NCBI RefSeq assembly: GCF_015690355.1
Contig: NZ_JADPRT010000023.1
Span: forward strand, 1-64,000
Length of the DNA: 64,000 nt
Direction: 5' to 3'
From: Streptacidiphilus fuscans
GTDB lineage: Bacteria; Actinomycetota; Actinomycetes; Streptomycetales; Streptomycetaceae
A program made the position numbers and the translations under genes. Shown here one piece after another: positions 1 to 7,738 of the stretch (the first letter of the stretch is position 1; every line of letters starts with the position of its first letter). The notes under the pieces are model-generated. The model saw only the letters and a program-made list of their open reading frames with translations, was not told the DNA's origin and did not search any database.

Positions 1-198
1 GGAACTGCGCGAGCAACCACCCTGTCGGGATGGCCCTGCTCGTTCAGCGACACACCACACACGGTGGCTTGTCGCGCAGTTCCCCGCGCCCCTGACATTT
101 GCAACTACCTGCGGCAGCAAAGCGCCCACCTGCTCGCGCCCACGCGGCGGAGCCGCAGATCAGCAGAGCCCCGCGCCCCTGGACGTTTGCAACGTCCC
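1..198. repeat. interspersed intergenic repeat, copy 1 (cut by window edge)
   Basis: Two linked modules. The first opens with GGAACTGCGCGAG and closes with the inverted form GCGCAGTTCCCCGCGCCCCT. The second has CACGCGGCGGAGCCGCA and ends AGCCCCGCGCCCCT. It closes with the small hairpin GGACGTT-TGC-AACGTCC at 181-197. The same modules recur at six other intergenic sites in the window. It lies just past the stop codon of the minus-strand gene at 213-944 and may serve as its transcript end. The left boundary is outside the window. Confidence 0.8.
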
Positions 199-212
199 CA
201 GGTGCCGGAAGG

Positions 213-944
213 CTAGAAGCGCGCGCGGTTCAGGGTGCCCTGGGCGTCGGCGACGATGTCCTGGACCGGCTTGACGACGTTCGCGTCGGGCGTGCGCTGG
301 TCCAGCGACAGCTGGCCGCCGGGCGCGCTGGAGAGGCTCGGCTCGGTGATCGCCGGCTGCAGCCGGGAGAGGTCGACCTGGGGCAACTGCGGCAGCGCAC
401 TCTGCTGCTCGGCCTGCGCGGCCTCCACGCGCGACGGCGCGTCCAGCGCGGACGGGATGGCGCGGCCCTGGTAAGTGACCGGGTGGCCGAGGCCCAGCGC
501 GGCGCCCAGCGCCTTCGTCGGGGCGGCCGGCAGCGCCAGGGTCGCGCCGCCGTCGTGGACCGTGCCGTCCAGGGACGGCATCGGCGCGGTGGCGTCGAGG
601 GACGGCGTCTGCGGCGCGGAGTTCAGCTGCGGAACCAGCGGGTCGGGGATCAGCTGGTTGTGGTTGGCGGCCATCGTCGGCGGCTGCAGCGGCAGCGCCG
701 GGAGGGTGCCCTCGACGCCGGTGTCCGAGTGATCGCCCGTCACATGCTGTACCACCGTGCCCAGCGGGACGGCGAAGGGCACCTGCATCCGCGCGGCGGA
801 CTGCTCCAGCGCCTCCTGCTGCTGGGGCGTCAGCTGCGCCGCCGCCTGCGCGCCGGTGGCGTTCACCGCGGCCAGGACCGGCGCCGCGCACGCCGCGAGG
901 GCGACGGCCGTACCGCGGAGGGACTTGTTCATCGTGACACTCAT
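213..944 (-). CDS. small secreted protein of unknown function
   Basis: A 243-residue protein with an N-terminal signal peptide (MSVTMNKSLRG, then an alanine-rich hydrophobic stretch ending near GAQA). The mature part is rich in Gln, Pro, Leu and Ala, with short PxL repeats and no recognisable domain or cysteine pattern. ATG 944 is preceded directly by GGACAGGA; ATG 932 four codons further in is better spaced from it and is an equally possible start. The reading frame continues upstream, but residues before ATG 944 do not look like a signal peptide. It is divergent from the rodlin genes, so the 319-nt space between them holds both promoters. I do not recognise a family. A cell-surface role is only suggested by its export signal and its rodlin neighbours. 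Confidence 0.7.
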   Translation of the reverse strand: MSVTMNKSLRGTAVALAACAAPVLAAVNATGAQAAAQLTPQQQEALEQSAARMQVPFAVPLGTVVQHVTGDHSDTGVEGTLPALPLQPPTMAANHNQLIPDPLVPQLNSAPQTPSLDATAPMPSLDGTVHDGGATLALPAAPTKALGAALGLGHPVTYQGRAIPSALDAPSRVEAAQAEQQSALPQLPQVDLSRLQPAITEPSLSSAPGGQLSLDQRTPDANVVKPVQDIVADAQGTLNRARF

Positions 945-1263
945 TCCTGTCCGAACATTCTTGCCCGGACGGGTTGCTGGACGGATTTCCGATGACCGGC
1001 GGAAGCGGGCCCGGTTCGAGGCATGGGATGAGGTCGATTCAACAGCCCGGCGTCGCAAGGCCGCTGCCGAAACCACCCGTCCGGCCCATTACGCGGATGC
1101 GCATTCGCTCCGGCGCGATCCCGGTTCCGCCTATCGAGTTACCCCGGTCCTCTTGGTGACCAGGAGGGATTCGCCCGTTCGGAGGCGCAACCAGCCGCTT
1201 CAGGTTTCGTTGATTTGTGTGCCAGCTCGATGAATCGATAGGTGCTCAGAAAGGCGCGCAGCA
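945..1263. other. divergent intergenic region upstream of the rodlins
   Basis: A 319-nt region without a gene between the secreted protein (minus) and the first rodlin (plus). Its only convincing element is the BldN-type promoter at 1186-1213. No promoter for the minus-strand gene could be assigned. Confidence 0.6.
1186..1213 (+). promoter_or_regulatory. candidate BldN-dependent promoter of rodlin 1
   Basis: CGCAAC at 1186-1191, a 16-nt spacer, then CGTTGA at 1208-1213. The established BldN consensus in Streptomyces is CGTAAC-N16-CGTTGA, so only one base differs and the spacing is exact. Transcription would start near 1220, giving a leader of about 45 nt with the GAAAGG ribosome site before ATG 1264. 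Rodlin genes are known BldN targets, and bldN itself lies 10 kb downstream. Confidence 0.82.
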
Positions 1264-1602
1264 ATGCTCAAGAAGTCCCTTGCCGGTGTCGGTTTCGCCG
1301 CCGCTGCGATCGCGGCGTCCGTTACCCCTGCGATGGCCCTCGGCAACTCGGACGGCATGGCCAGCTCGGTGCAGGGTCCCGGTGGCACCAACGTCACCGG
1401 CACCTGGGGCGACGACAGCCCCAACTACCACTTCCTGGACAACCCGAACATCTGCCTGCCGGAGATCCACCACGTCCAGGTCGGCCTCATCCCGGTCCAG
1501 GCCGATGTCCCGGTCGGCAACCAGCAGCTGCACCAGATCTGCAACATCGGCCAGGCCACGCAGACCGACGGCGACGCCCCCCTGTCGCACCTGATCGGCT
1601 GA
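1264..1602 (+). CDS. rodlin family surface protein, copy 1
   Basis: Rodlins are secreted proteins that arrange chaplins into rodlets on aerial hyphae and spores. This 112-residue protein has a signal peptide (MLKKSLAGVGFAAAAIAAS, cleavage near AMA). The mature part keeps rodlin-like features: two cysteines about 40 residues apart, VGLIPVQ, a DVPV segment and the C-terminal GDAPLSHLI. It is shorter than the roughly 130-residue S. coelicolor rodlins because the segment after the signal peptide is reduced. It is the first of three tandem copies and lies behind a near-consensus BldN promoter, which supports a developmental role. The rodlin assignment comes from motif similarity that I recall, not from a search. 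Confidence 0.85.
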   Translation: MLKKSLAGVGFAAAAIAASVTPAMALGNSDGMASSVQGPGGTNVTGTWGDDSPNYHFLDNPNICLPEIHHVQVGLIPVQADVPVGNQQLHQICNIGQATQTDGDAPLSHLIG

Positions 1603-1632
1603 GCCATCCCCTCGCGTTCCAGTTCCGCCCCG

Positions 1633-1648
1633 CAGTGACCGGTTACTG
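1633..1648. promoter_or_regulatory. 16-bp near-perfect palindrome upstream of rodlin 2
   Basis: CAGTGACCGGTTACTG: two 8-bp arms with one mismatched pair and no loop, 45 nt before the rodlin 2 start. A palindrome without a loop fits a dimeric regulator better than a terminator. I cannot name the regulator. Confidence 0.4.
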
Positions 1649-1692
1649 ACTCCGGTGCCGCGGCGCACCCCCAACCCACCAGGAGCAATCCC

Positions 1693-2031
1693 GTGATCAA
1701 GAAGTCCCTGGCCGCCGCCGGCCTGGCCGCCGCCGCGCTCGCCGTCACCGCCGCCCCGTCCTTCGCCATCGGCGACAGCGACGGCATGGCGATGTCGACC
1801 CAGGGTGCCGGTGGCACCGACGTGACCGGCACCTGGGGCAACGGCAGCCCCAACTACCACGCGGCCGACAACGCGAACATCTGCCTGCCCGAGGTCCACC
1901 ACGTCCAGGTCGGCCTCATCCCGGTCCAGGTCGACGTGCCGGTCCTCAACCAGCAGGGCCACCAGATCTGCAACGTCGGCCAGACCACGCAGACCTTCGG
2001 CGACGCGCCGCTGAGCCACCTCATCGGCTGA
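1693..2031 (+). CDS. rodlin family surface protein, copy 2
   Basis: A 112-residue paralogue of the flanking genes, with a signal peptide (GTG start, IKKSLAAAGLAAAALA, cleavage near SFA). It has the same two cysteines, VGLIPVQVDVPVLN and a GDAPLSHLIG end. GTG 1693 is set by AGGAG 7 nt upstream. It differs from copy 1 mainly in the signal peptide and in a short stretch before the first cysteine. No separate BldN promoter is visible in the 90-nt gap, so it may be read from the promoter of copy 1 or from an unrecognised one near the palindrome at 1633-1648. Likely exported and co-assembled at the hyphal surface. Confidence 0.83.
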   Translation: MIKKSLAAAGLAAAALAVTAAPSFAIGDSDGMAMSTQGAGGTDVTGTWGNGSPNYHAADNANICLPEVHHVQVGLIPVQVDVPVLNQQGHQICNVGQTTQTFGDAPLSHLIG

Positions 2032-2115
2032 CCGAGCACCACGGCTCCACCGAGCTCTGTCGAACTCTGTCGAGCTCAACCAGGCACCACCGAGTACAGA
2101 AACGAGAAAGACCCC

Positions 2116-2454
2116 ATGCTGAAGAAGGCTCTCGCCTACACCGGCCTCGCCGCCGCCGCGCTGGCTGCCACGGCCACCCCCGCCTCCGCCATCGGTGACT
2201 CGGACGGCTCGGCCGTCTCCTCCCAGGGCGCCGGCGGCACCAACATCACCGGGACGTGGGGCAACGACAGCCCGAACTACCACTTCCTGGACAACCCGAA
2301 CATCTGCCTGCCCGAGATCCACCACGTCCAGGTCGGCCTCATCCCCGTCCAGGCCGACGTGCCGGTCCTCAACCAGCAGGAGCACCAGATCTGCAACGTC
2401 GGCCAGCCGACGCAGACCGACGGCGACGCCGCCGCGTCGCACCTGATCGGCTGA
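2116..2454 (+). CDS. rodlin family surface protein, copy 3
   Basis: The third tandem 112-residue rodlin-like gene. It has a signal peptide (MLKKALAYTGLAAAALAAT, cleavage near ASA), NYHFLDNPNICLPEIHHVQV as in copy 1, two cysteines and a C-terminal SHLIG. The acidic-alanine GDAAASHLI replaces GDAPLSHLI. The start is ATG 2116 after GAGAAAGACCCC, a weak ribosome site. The 84-nt gap before it contains a short tandem duplication (CTCTGTCGA twice, near 2055-2074) but no clear promoter. A strong terminator follows at 2488-2525, closing the three-gene unit. Confidence 0.83.
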   Translation: MLKKALAYTGLAAAALAATATPASAIGDSDGSAVSSQGAGGTNITGTWGNDSPNYHFLDNPNICLPEIHHVQVGLIPVQADVPVLNQQEHQICNVGQPTQTDGDAAASHLIG

Positions 2455-2487
2455 TCACCGCCGATCCTGTCCCTCCAGTTTTGACGG

Positions 2488-2525
2488 CCGCGGCCCCGGG
2501 AGTCTTCCGACTCCCGGGGCCGCGG
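2488..2525 (+). terminator. terminator after the rodlin genes
   Basis: A 16-bp perfect GC-rich stem (arms 2488-2503 and 2510-2525) with the 6-nt loop CTTCCG. It lies between the rodlin 3 stop and the convergent hemB stop, so it may work in both directions. No long T-run follows, which is usual in this genome type. Confidence 0.8.
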
Positions 2526-2556
2526 TCGCGTTGTGCGGTGTTCGGTTGTGCGGGGT

Positions 2557-3543
2557 TCAGCTGTCGCGGAGGTGCTGGGCGGCCTCGACGGCCCAGTACG
2601 TCAGGATCTGCTCCGCGCCCGCGCGGCGGATCGAGGTCAGCGTCTCCATGATCATGCGGTCGCGGTCGATCCAGCCGTTCGCGGCGGCAGCCTCGACCAT
2701 CGCGTACTCGCCGGAGACCTGGTAGGCCGCGACCGGCACCGGGCTGTGGTCGGCGATCTCGCGCAGCACGTCCAGGTAGGCCATGGCCGGCTTGACCATC
2801 ACCAGGTCCGCGCCCTCGGCGATGTCCAACTCCAGCTCGCGCAGCGCCTCGCGGGCGTTGGCGGGGTCCTGCTGGTAGCTCTTGCGGTCGCCCTTGAGCG
2901 ACGAGCCGACCGCCTCGCGGAACGGACCGAAGAACGCCGAGGCGTACTTGGCGGTGTAGGCGAGGATGGACACGTCCTGGTGCCCGGCCTCGTCCAACGC
3001 CTCACGGACCACCGCGACCTGACCGTCCATCATCCCGGAAGGACCGACCATGTGGACGCCCGCGTCGGCCTGCACCCGGGCCATCTCCGCGTAGCGCTCC
3101 AGGGTCGCGTCGTTGTCGACGCTGCCGTCCGCGGCGAGGACGCCGCAGTGGCCGTGGTCGGTGTACTCGTCCAGGCAGAGGTCGGACATGACGACGACCT
3201 GGTCCCCGACCTCGGCGACGACGTCACGGATCGCCTGCTGCAGGATCCCGTCGGGGTTGGTGCCCTCAGAACCGACGGCGTCCTGCACCTCCGGCACGCC
3301 GAACAGCATGATGCCGCCGATGCCCGCGGCTGCGGCCTCGACGGCGGCCTTCCGCAGGGTGTCGCGGGTGTGCTGGACGACTCCCGGCATCGAGGCGACG
3401 GGCACCGGCTCGCTGATCCCCTCCCGCACGAACATCGGCAGGATCAGCTCCGCGGGGTGCAGCCGCGTCTCGGCGACGAGCCGCCGAACAGCGGGGGTGG
3501 CACGCAGCCGCCGGGGGCGGATGTACGGACTCTCGATACCCAT
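2557..3543 (-). CDS. hemB: delta-aminolevulinic acid dehydratase (porphobilinogen synthase)
   Basis: A 328-residue cytosolic enzyme that condenses two 5-aminolevulinate molecules to porphobilinogen, the second common step of tetrapyrrole synthesis. It shows the two Schiff-base lysine regions ([16 protein letters not shown] and [10 protein letters not shown]). The metal-site segment reads [14 protein letters not shown]: two of the three cysteines of the zinc-type site remain and the middle one is Asp, a mixed pattern. ATG 3543 follows GAGGAG and matches the usual MGxxxYxRPRRLR start; upstream in-frame sequence is repeat DNA. It is separated from hemD by a repeat copy (3574-3726), so it may be transcribed apart from the rex-hem operon. 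Confidence 0.95.
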   Translation of the reverse strand: MGIESPYIRPRRLRATPAVRRLVAETRLHPAELILPMFVREGISEPVPVASMPGVVQHTRDTLRKAAVEAAAAGIGGIMLFGVPEVQDAVGSEGTNPDGILQQAIRDVVAEVGDQVVVMSDLCLDEYTDHGHCGVLAADGSVDNDATLERYAEMARVQADAGVHMVGPSGMMDGQVAVVREALDEAGHQDVSILAYTAKYASAFFGPFREAVGSSLKGDRKSYQQDPANAREALRELELDIAEGADLVMVKPAMAYLDVLREIADHSPVPVAAYQVSGEYAMVEAAAANGWIDRDRMIMETLTSIRRAGAEQILTYWAVEAAQHLRDS

Positions 3544-3573
3544 GTGCTGCGAACTCCTCTGCAAGATCAGTAA

Positions 3574-3726
3574 GTTGCAACACCTAGGGGCGCGAGGAAC
3601 TGCGCGACGAGCCACCCACGCAGGTAGACCACCGAACGCGCAGGGCCATCCGCTCATCGGTGGTCTCTCGCGCCCACGCGGCGGAGCCGCATATCAGCAG
3701 AGCCCCGCGCCCCTAGGCGTTGCAAC
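3574..3726. repeat. interspersed intergenic repeat, copy 2
   Basis: A 153-bp element bounded by inverted ends GTTGCAACACCTAGGGGCGC and GCGCCCCTAGGCGTTGCAAC. It contains the GAACTGCGCGAC core and the CACGCGGCGGAGCCGCA module also present in copies 1 and 7. It lies exactly between the hemD stop and the hemB start. Confidence 0.85.
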
Positions 3727-3753
3727 CTCAGGCACTAGCGACAGTACTCCGAC

Positions 3754-5433
3754 TCAGCGCGCCTTCCGGCGGGAGCCGGGGCGTCGCTCGGACGGGCGGT
3801 AGACCGGCTCGCCCGCCTCCGTCGCCGCGTCGCGCCGGGCCGCGCCGAACTCGGCGAGCGCCTCCGCGAGGGCGTGGACGGACGGCGCGGGGGCCAGCAC
3901 GTCGACGCGGAGCCCGTGCTCCTCCGCCGTCTTCGCCGTCGCGGGGCCGATGCACGCGATCACGGTGACGTTGTGCGGCTTGCCCGCGATGCCGACCAGG
4001 TTCCGGACCGTCGAGGACGAGGTGAAGATGACCGCGTCGAAGCCGCCGCCCTTGATCGCCTCGCGGGTCTCCGCCGGCGGGGGCGCAGCCCGGACCGTGC
4101 GGTAGGCCGTGACGTCGTCGACCTCCCAGCCCAGCTCGACCAGGCCCGCGACCAGCGTCTCCGTCGCGATGTCCGCGCGCGGCAGCAGGACGCGGTCGAT
4201 CGGGTCGAAGACCGGGTCGTACGGCGGCCAGTCGTCCAGCAGGCCGGCGGCGCTCTGCTCGCCGCTGGGGCACAGGTCCGGCTTGACGCCGAAGTCGATC
4301 AGCGCCTGGGCCGTGGTCTCGCCGACGGCGGCGACCTTGATGCCCGCGAAGGCACGGGCGTCCAGCCCGTACTCCTCGAACTTCTCGCGCACCGCCTTGA
4401 CCGCGTTCACCGAGGTGAAGGCGATCCACTCGTAGCGGCCGGTGACCAGGCCCTTGATCGCGCGCTCCATCTGCTGCGGAGTGCGCGGCGGCTCCACCGC
4501 GATGGTCGGGACCTCGCTCGGCACCGCGCCGTAGGTCCGCAGCTGGTCGCTGAGCGCGCCCGCCTGGTCCTTGGTGCGCGGGACGAGGACGTTCCAGCCG
4601 AAGAGCGGCTTGGTCTCGAACCAGGACAGCTCGGCCCGGTGCTCGACCTGCTCGCCTATCACGACTATGACGTTGCTCGCGGGGTCGACCGGCGCGGAGA
4701 CCGGCGAGGGCAGCACCTTGGCCGACTTCAGCTCGGCCGCGATCGTGCCCAGCGTGCCGCAGTAGGTGCGCTGACGGGTCGTGGTGCCCTCCAGCGTGAC
4801 GGAGACCCGGGTGTCGGGCTTCCGGCCGTGGGCGACCAGGGTCTGTGCTGCGCTCGGGATCGAGCCCAGCAGGGTGCGCACGACCAGCGTCGACTCGCAC
4901 GAGCCGAGGTCGCTCCAGACCGCCTCCGGCAGCATGTGGCCGGCGTCGACGAAGCGGACGTCCGCGCCCTGCATGCCCGCGCGCAGCGGGACGCCGGCGT
5001 AGGCGGGCACACCCACGGACTGGGCGACGCCGGGCACGACCTGGAACGGGACGTGCGCCTGGGCGCAGGCCAGCATCTCCTCGGCGGCGCGGCCGTCCAG
5101 GCCGGGGTCGCCGTCGACGGTGCGGACCACGTGCTTGCCGCTGCGGACCGCGCCGAAGAAGCGCGAGACGGACTCGCCGCCGTCGCTGCCCAGCACGCCG
5201 CCCTCGTCCAGGACGAAGGCGTCGGACGGGTCGGCCGCGTGGTGCACCTCGACGGTCTCGGGGCAGTAGGCCCGCACCGCGTCGGCGGTCATCGGGTCGG
5301 CCACCAGCACGTCGGCGGAGGTCAGCACCTCGACGGCACGCAGCGTCAGCAGGCCGGGGTCACCCGGGCCCGCGCCCAGGAAGGTGACCTGGCCGACGGG
5401 ACGGCGCGGCGTGTCTGGACTCGTGGGGCTCAC
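3754..5433 (-). CDS. hemD: fused uroporphyrinogen-III C-methyltransferase-like / uroporphyrinogen-III synthase
   Basis: A 559-residue two-domain protein. Residues about 14-260 have the CobA/SUMT fold signature (FLGAGPGDPGLLTLRA near the start, VVPGVAQSVGVPAYAG further on). Residues about 275-530 are HemD, which closes hydroxymethylbilane to uroporphyrinogen III (TSVNAVKAVREKF, AVGETTAQAL, FTSSSTVRNL). In the methyltransferase half the usual GDPFxFGRGGEE loop is GDPGLDGRAAEE and the DxVxYDxL motif is changed, so methylation activity is doubtful. The GTG start overlaps the hemC stop by 4 nt, so it is translationally coupled and last in the rex-hemA-hemC-hemD operon. The C-terminal tail is basic and low-complexity. 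Confidence 0.92.
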   Translation of the reverse strand: MSPTSPDTPRRPVGQVTFLGAGPGDPGLLTLRAVEVLTSADVLVADPMTADAVRAYCPETVEVHHAADPSDAFVLDEGGVLGSDGGESVSRFFGAVRSGKHVVRTVDGDPGLDGRAAEEMLACAQAHVPFQVVPGVAQSVGVPAYAGVPLRAGMQGADVRFVDAGHMLPEAVWSDLGSCESTLVVRTLLGSIPSAAQTLVAHGRKPDTRVSVTLEGTTTRQRTYCGTLGTIAAELKSAKVLPSPVSAPVDPASNVIVVIGEQVEHRAELSWFETKPLFGWNVLVPRTKDQAGALSDQLRTYGAVPSEVPTIAVEPPRTPQQMERAIKGLVTGRYEWIAFTSVNAVKAVREKFEEYGLDARAFAGIKVAAVGETTAQALIDFGVKPDLCPSGEQSAAGLLDDWPPYDPVFDPIDRVLLPRADIATETLVAGLVELGWEVDDVTAYRTVRAAPPPAETREAIKGGGFDAVIFTSSSTVRNLVGIAGKPHNVTVIACIGPATAKTAEEHGLRVDVLAPAPSVHALAEALAEFGAARRDAATEAGEPVYRPSERRPGSRRKAR

Positions 5434-6434
5434 TTGGCTCGCTCCCCCATCAGACCGGCCGCACCGGCGGCGAGCATGCGCGCGGCGAGGCCGCGTCCCA
5501 GCTCGTCCGCGGCGTCGTGGCCGGTGGCGGACATCTGCACGACGGTGGCACCGTCGACCGTGCCGACGAGGGCACGCAGTTCAATCTCGTCGGACTCGAC
5601 CCGGCGAGGCAGGGCCAGCGCGCCGACCGGCGCGGAGCAGCCCGCCTCCAGGGCGGCCAGCAGGGCGCGTTCGGCGGTGACGGCGGCGCGGGTGGGCGCG
5701 TCGTCGAGACCCGACAGGGCTTGCGCCAACTCGGTGTTGCCGGCGGCGCATTCGACGGCGAGCGCGCCCTGGCCGGGGGCCGGGAGCATCAGCTCGGCGT
5801 CGAGGATCTGGGTGGCCTCGCCGAGGCGGCCGAGGCGGTTGAGGCCGGCGGCGGCCAGCAGCACGCCGTCGAGCTCGCCGGAGCGGACGTAGCCAATCCG
5901 GGTGTCGACGTTGCCGCGGATCGCGACCGTCTCCACGGGCAGGCCCTGCGACCGGGCGTACGCGTTGAGTTGGGCCATGCGACGCGGAGAGCCGGTGCCT
6001 ATCCGGGCCGGGCGCGTGTGCGCGCCCTTCTCCAGCAGCTCCGGGAGCGTCAGCCCGTCGCGGGCGACCAGCGCGTCGCGCGGGTCCTCGCGGAGCGGGA
6101 CGGCGGCCAGCACCAGGCCCTCGGGCGCGGCGGTGGGGAGGTCCTTGAGCGAGTGGACGGCGAAGTCGATCGTCCCGGCCAGCAGCGCGTCGCGCAGCGC
6201 GGAGACGAAGACGCCGGTCCCGCCGATCTGCGCGAGCGCCTCGCGGGAGACGTCGCCGAAGGTGGTGATCTCGACCAGCTCGACCTGACGGCCGGTCAGT
6301 CGGCTGACGGCGTCGGCGATCATGCCGGACTGCGCCATCGCCAGAGCGCTGCGCCGGGTGCCGAGCCGGAGCGGGGGGAGCTCGGCCGCGGCACCGTGCG
6401 CGGGGGGTGGTGTCATGCTCGTCTGACCCGTCAT
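5430..6434 (-). CDS. hemC: hydroxymethylbilane synthase (porphobilinogen deaminase)
   Basis: A 334-residue cytosolic enzyme that polymerises four porphobilinogen units to hydroxymethylbilane. It has the N-terminal LRLGTRRSALAMAQ, the active-site HSLKDLP, and the dipyrromethane-cofactor cysteine in LEAGCSAPVGA. ATG 6434 overlaps the hemA stop (ATGA), which supports it over the in-frame ATG six codons in. Its own stop overlaps the hemD GTG in the same way. Third gene of the Rex-controlled operon. Length and motifs are normal for the family. Confidence 0.96.
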   Translation of the reverse strand: MTGQTSMTPPPAHGAAAELPPLRLGTRRSALAMAQSGMIADAVSRLTGRQVELVEITTFGDVSREALAQIGGTGVFVSALRDALLAGTIDFAVHSLKDLPTAAPEGLVLAAVPLREDPRDALVARDGLTLPELLEKGAHTRPARIGTGSPRRMAQLNAYARSQGLPVETVAIRGNVDTRIGYVRSGELDGVLLAAAGLNRLGRLGEATQILDAELMLPAPGQGALAVECAAGNTELAQALSGLDDAPTRAAVTAERALLAALEAGCSAPVGALALPRRVESDEIELRALVGTVDGATVVQMSATGHDAADELGRGLAARMLAAGAAGLMGERAK

Positions 6435-7738
6435 GAGATCATCCTGGTGGTACTGACGGCCTCAACGGCCATGGGATCAAGGTCGAACAGCTCGCGCAGC
6501 GCCTCCGCGTAGGAGGCACCGCCGGGCTCGCCCGCGAGCTGCTTGACGCGAACGGTCGGCTGGTGCAGCAGCTTGTCCACCACGCGGCGGACGGTCTGCT
6601 GGAGCTCGGCGCGGGTGCGCTCGTCCAGCCCGGGGAGGCGGCCGTCGAGCCGCTCCAGCTCGGCGTTGACCAGCTCGCTGGCCATCGCCCGGAGCGCCAC
6701 CACGGTCGGTGTGATCGCCGCGGCCCGCTGCGCGGCGCCGAAGGCCTCGACCTCGTCGGTCACGATCCGGCGGACCGCGTCCAGGTCGAGCGCGCCGGAG
6801 CTGGTGTGCTGGGCCGCGGTGGCCAGCGACTCGATGTCGACCAGGTGGACGCCGGGCAGCGCCTGCACGGCGGCGTCGACGTCGCGCGGCATGGCCAGGT
6901 CGAGCAGGGCGAGCGGCAGGGCGAAGGCGCTGCGCTTCTCGGCGGCGGCCTCGACCATCTCGGCGGTGAGCACGATCCCGGCCGCCCCGGTACAGGAGAT
7001 GACCAGGTCGGCCTCAGCCAGCGCGGCCCCGACCTCGCCGAACGGCACGGCCGTGCCGCCCAGTTGCGCGGCGAGGCGCTCGGCCTTGGCCAAGGTCCGG
7101 TTGGCCACGACCAGTTCGCCGACTCCCTCGCGGACGAGGGTGGCCGCGGCCAGCGAGCTCATCGACCCGGCGCCGACGACCAGCGCCCGCTTGCCCTCGG
7201 CGGGGCCGCAGACCTCGGCGAGCTGCTGCAGGCCGAAGGTGACCAGGGTCTGGCCGGCCTTGTCGATCGCGGTCTCGCTGTGGGCGCGCTTGCCGACCCG
7301 CAGCGCCTGCTGGAACAGCTCGTTGAGCGAGCGCCCGGCGGTGTGCTGGTCCTGCGCGGTGTTCAGCGCGTCGCGCAGCTGGCCCAGGATCTGGCCCTCG
7401 CCGACGACCATCGAGTCCAGCCCGCACGCCACCGAGAAGAGGTGGTGGACGGCCCGGTCCTCGTAGTGCACGTAGAGGTGCGGGGTCAGCTCCTCGAGGC
7501 CGACGCCGGAGTGCTCGGCCAGCAGGGTGGAGAGGTTCTCGACACCGGCGTGGAACTTGTCCACGTCCGCGTAGAGCTCGATCCGGTTGCAGGTGTTGAC
7601 CAGCGCGGCCTCGCCGACCGGCGCGACCGCGGCGGCGGCGTGCAGCAGGCGGGAGGGCTGGTGGTCGGTCAGCGCGGCGCGCTCCAACAGCTGGACCGGT
7701 GCGCTGCGGTGGCTCAGGCCCACGACAAGCAGACTCAT
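6431..7738 (-). CDS. hemA: glutamyl-tRNA reductase
   Basis: A 435-residue cytosolic enzyme that reduces glutamyl-tRNA to glutamate-1-semialdehyde with NADPH, the committed step of C5-pathway tetrapyrrole synthesis. The catalytic cysteine is Cys50 in NTCNRIELY, followed by the substrate motif GEGQILGQ and the NADPH fold VVGAGSMSSLAAATL. The C-terminal dimerisation helix ends before a tail carrying FDLDPMAVEA. ATG 7738 overlaps the rex stop (ATGA). Second gene of the rex-hemA-hemC-hemD operon, so redox state sensed by Rex should set haem precursor supply. Confidence 0.96.
   Translation of the reverse strand: MSLLVVGLSHRSAPVQLLERAALTDHQPSRLLHAAAAVAPVGEAALVNTCNRIELYADVDKFHAGVENLSTLLAEHSGVGLEELTPHLYVHYEDRAVHHLFSVACGLDSMVVGEGQILGQLRDALNTAQDQHTAGRSLNELFQQALRVGKRAHSETAIDKAGQTLVTFGLQQLAEVCGPAEGKRALVVGAGSMSSLAAATLVREGVGELVVANRTLAKAERLAAQLGGTAVPFGEVGAALAEADLVISCTGAAGIVLTAEMVEAAAEKRSAFALPLALLDLAMPRDVDAAVQALPGVHLVDIESLATAAQHTSSGALDLDAVRRIVTDEVEAFGAAQRAAAITPTVVALRAMASELVNAELERLDGRLPGLDERTRAELQQTVRRVVDKLLHQPTVRVKQLAGEPGGASYAEALRELFDLDPMAVEAVSTTRMIS

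Noticed and set aside
1603-2115. Separate BldN promoters for rodlins 2 and 3
   Set aside because: No CGTAAC-N16-CGTTGA-like pair was found in either gap.
3574-3726. The repeat copies as insertion sequences
   Set aside because: They are 50-240 bp, have no coding capacity, no clear target-site duplication and varying module order.
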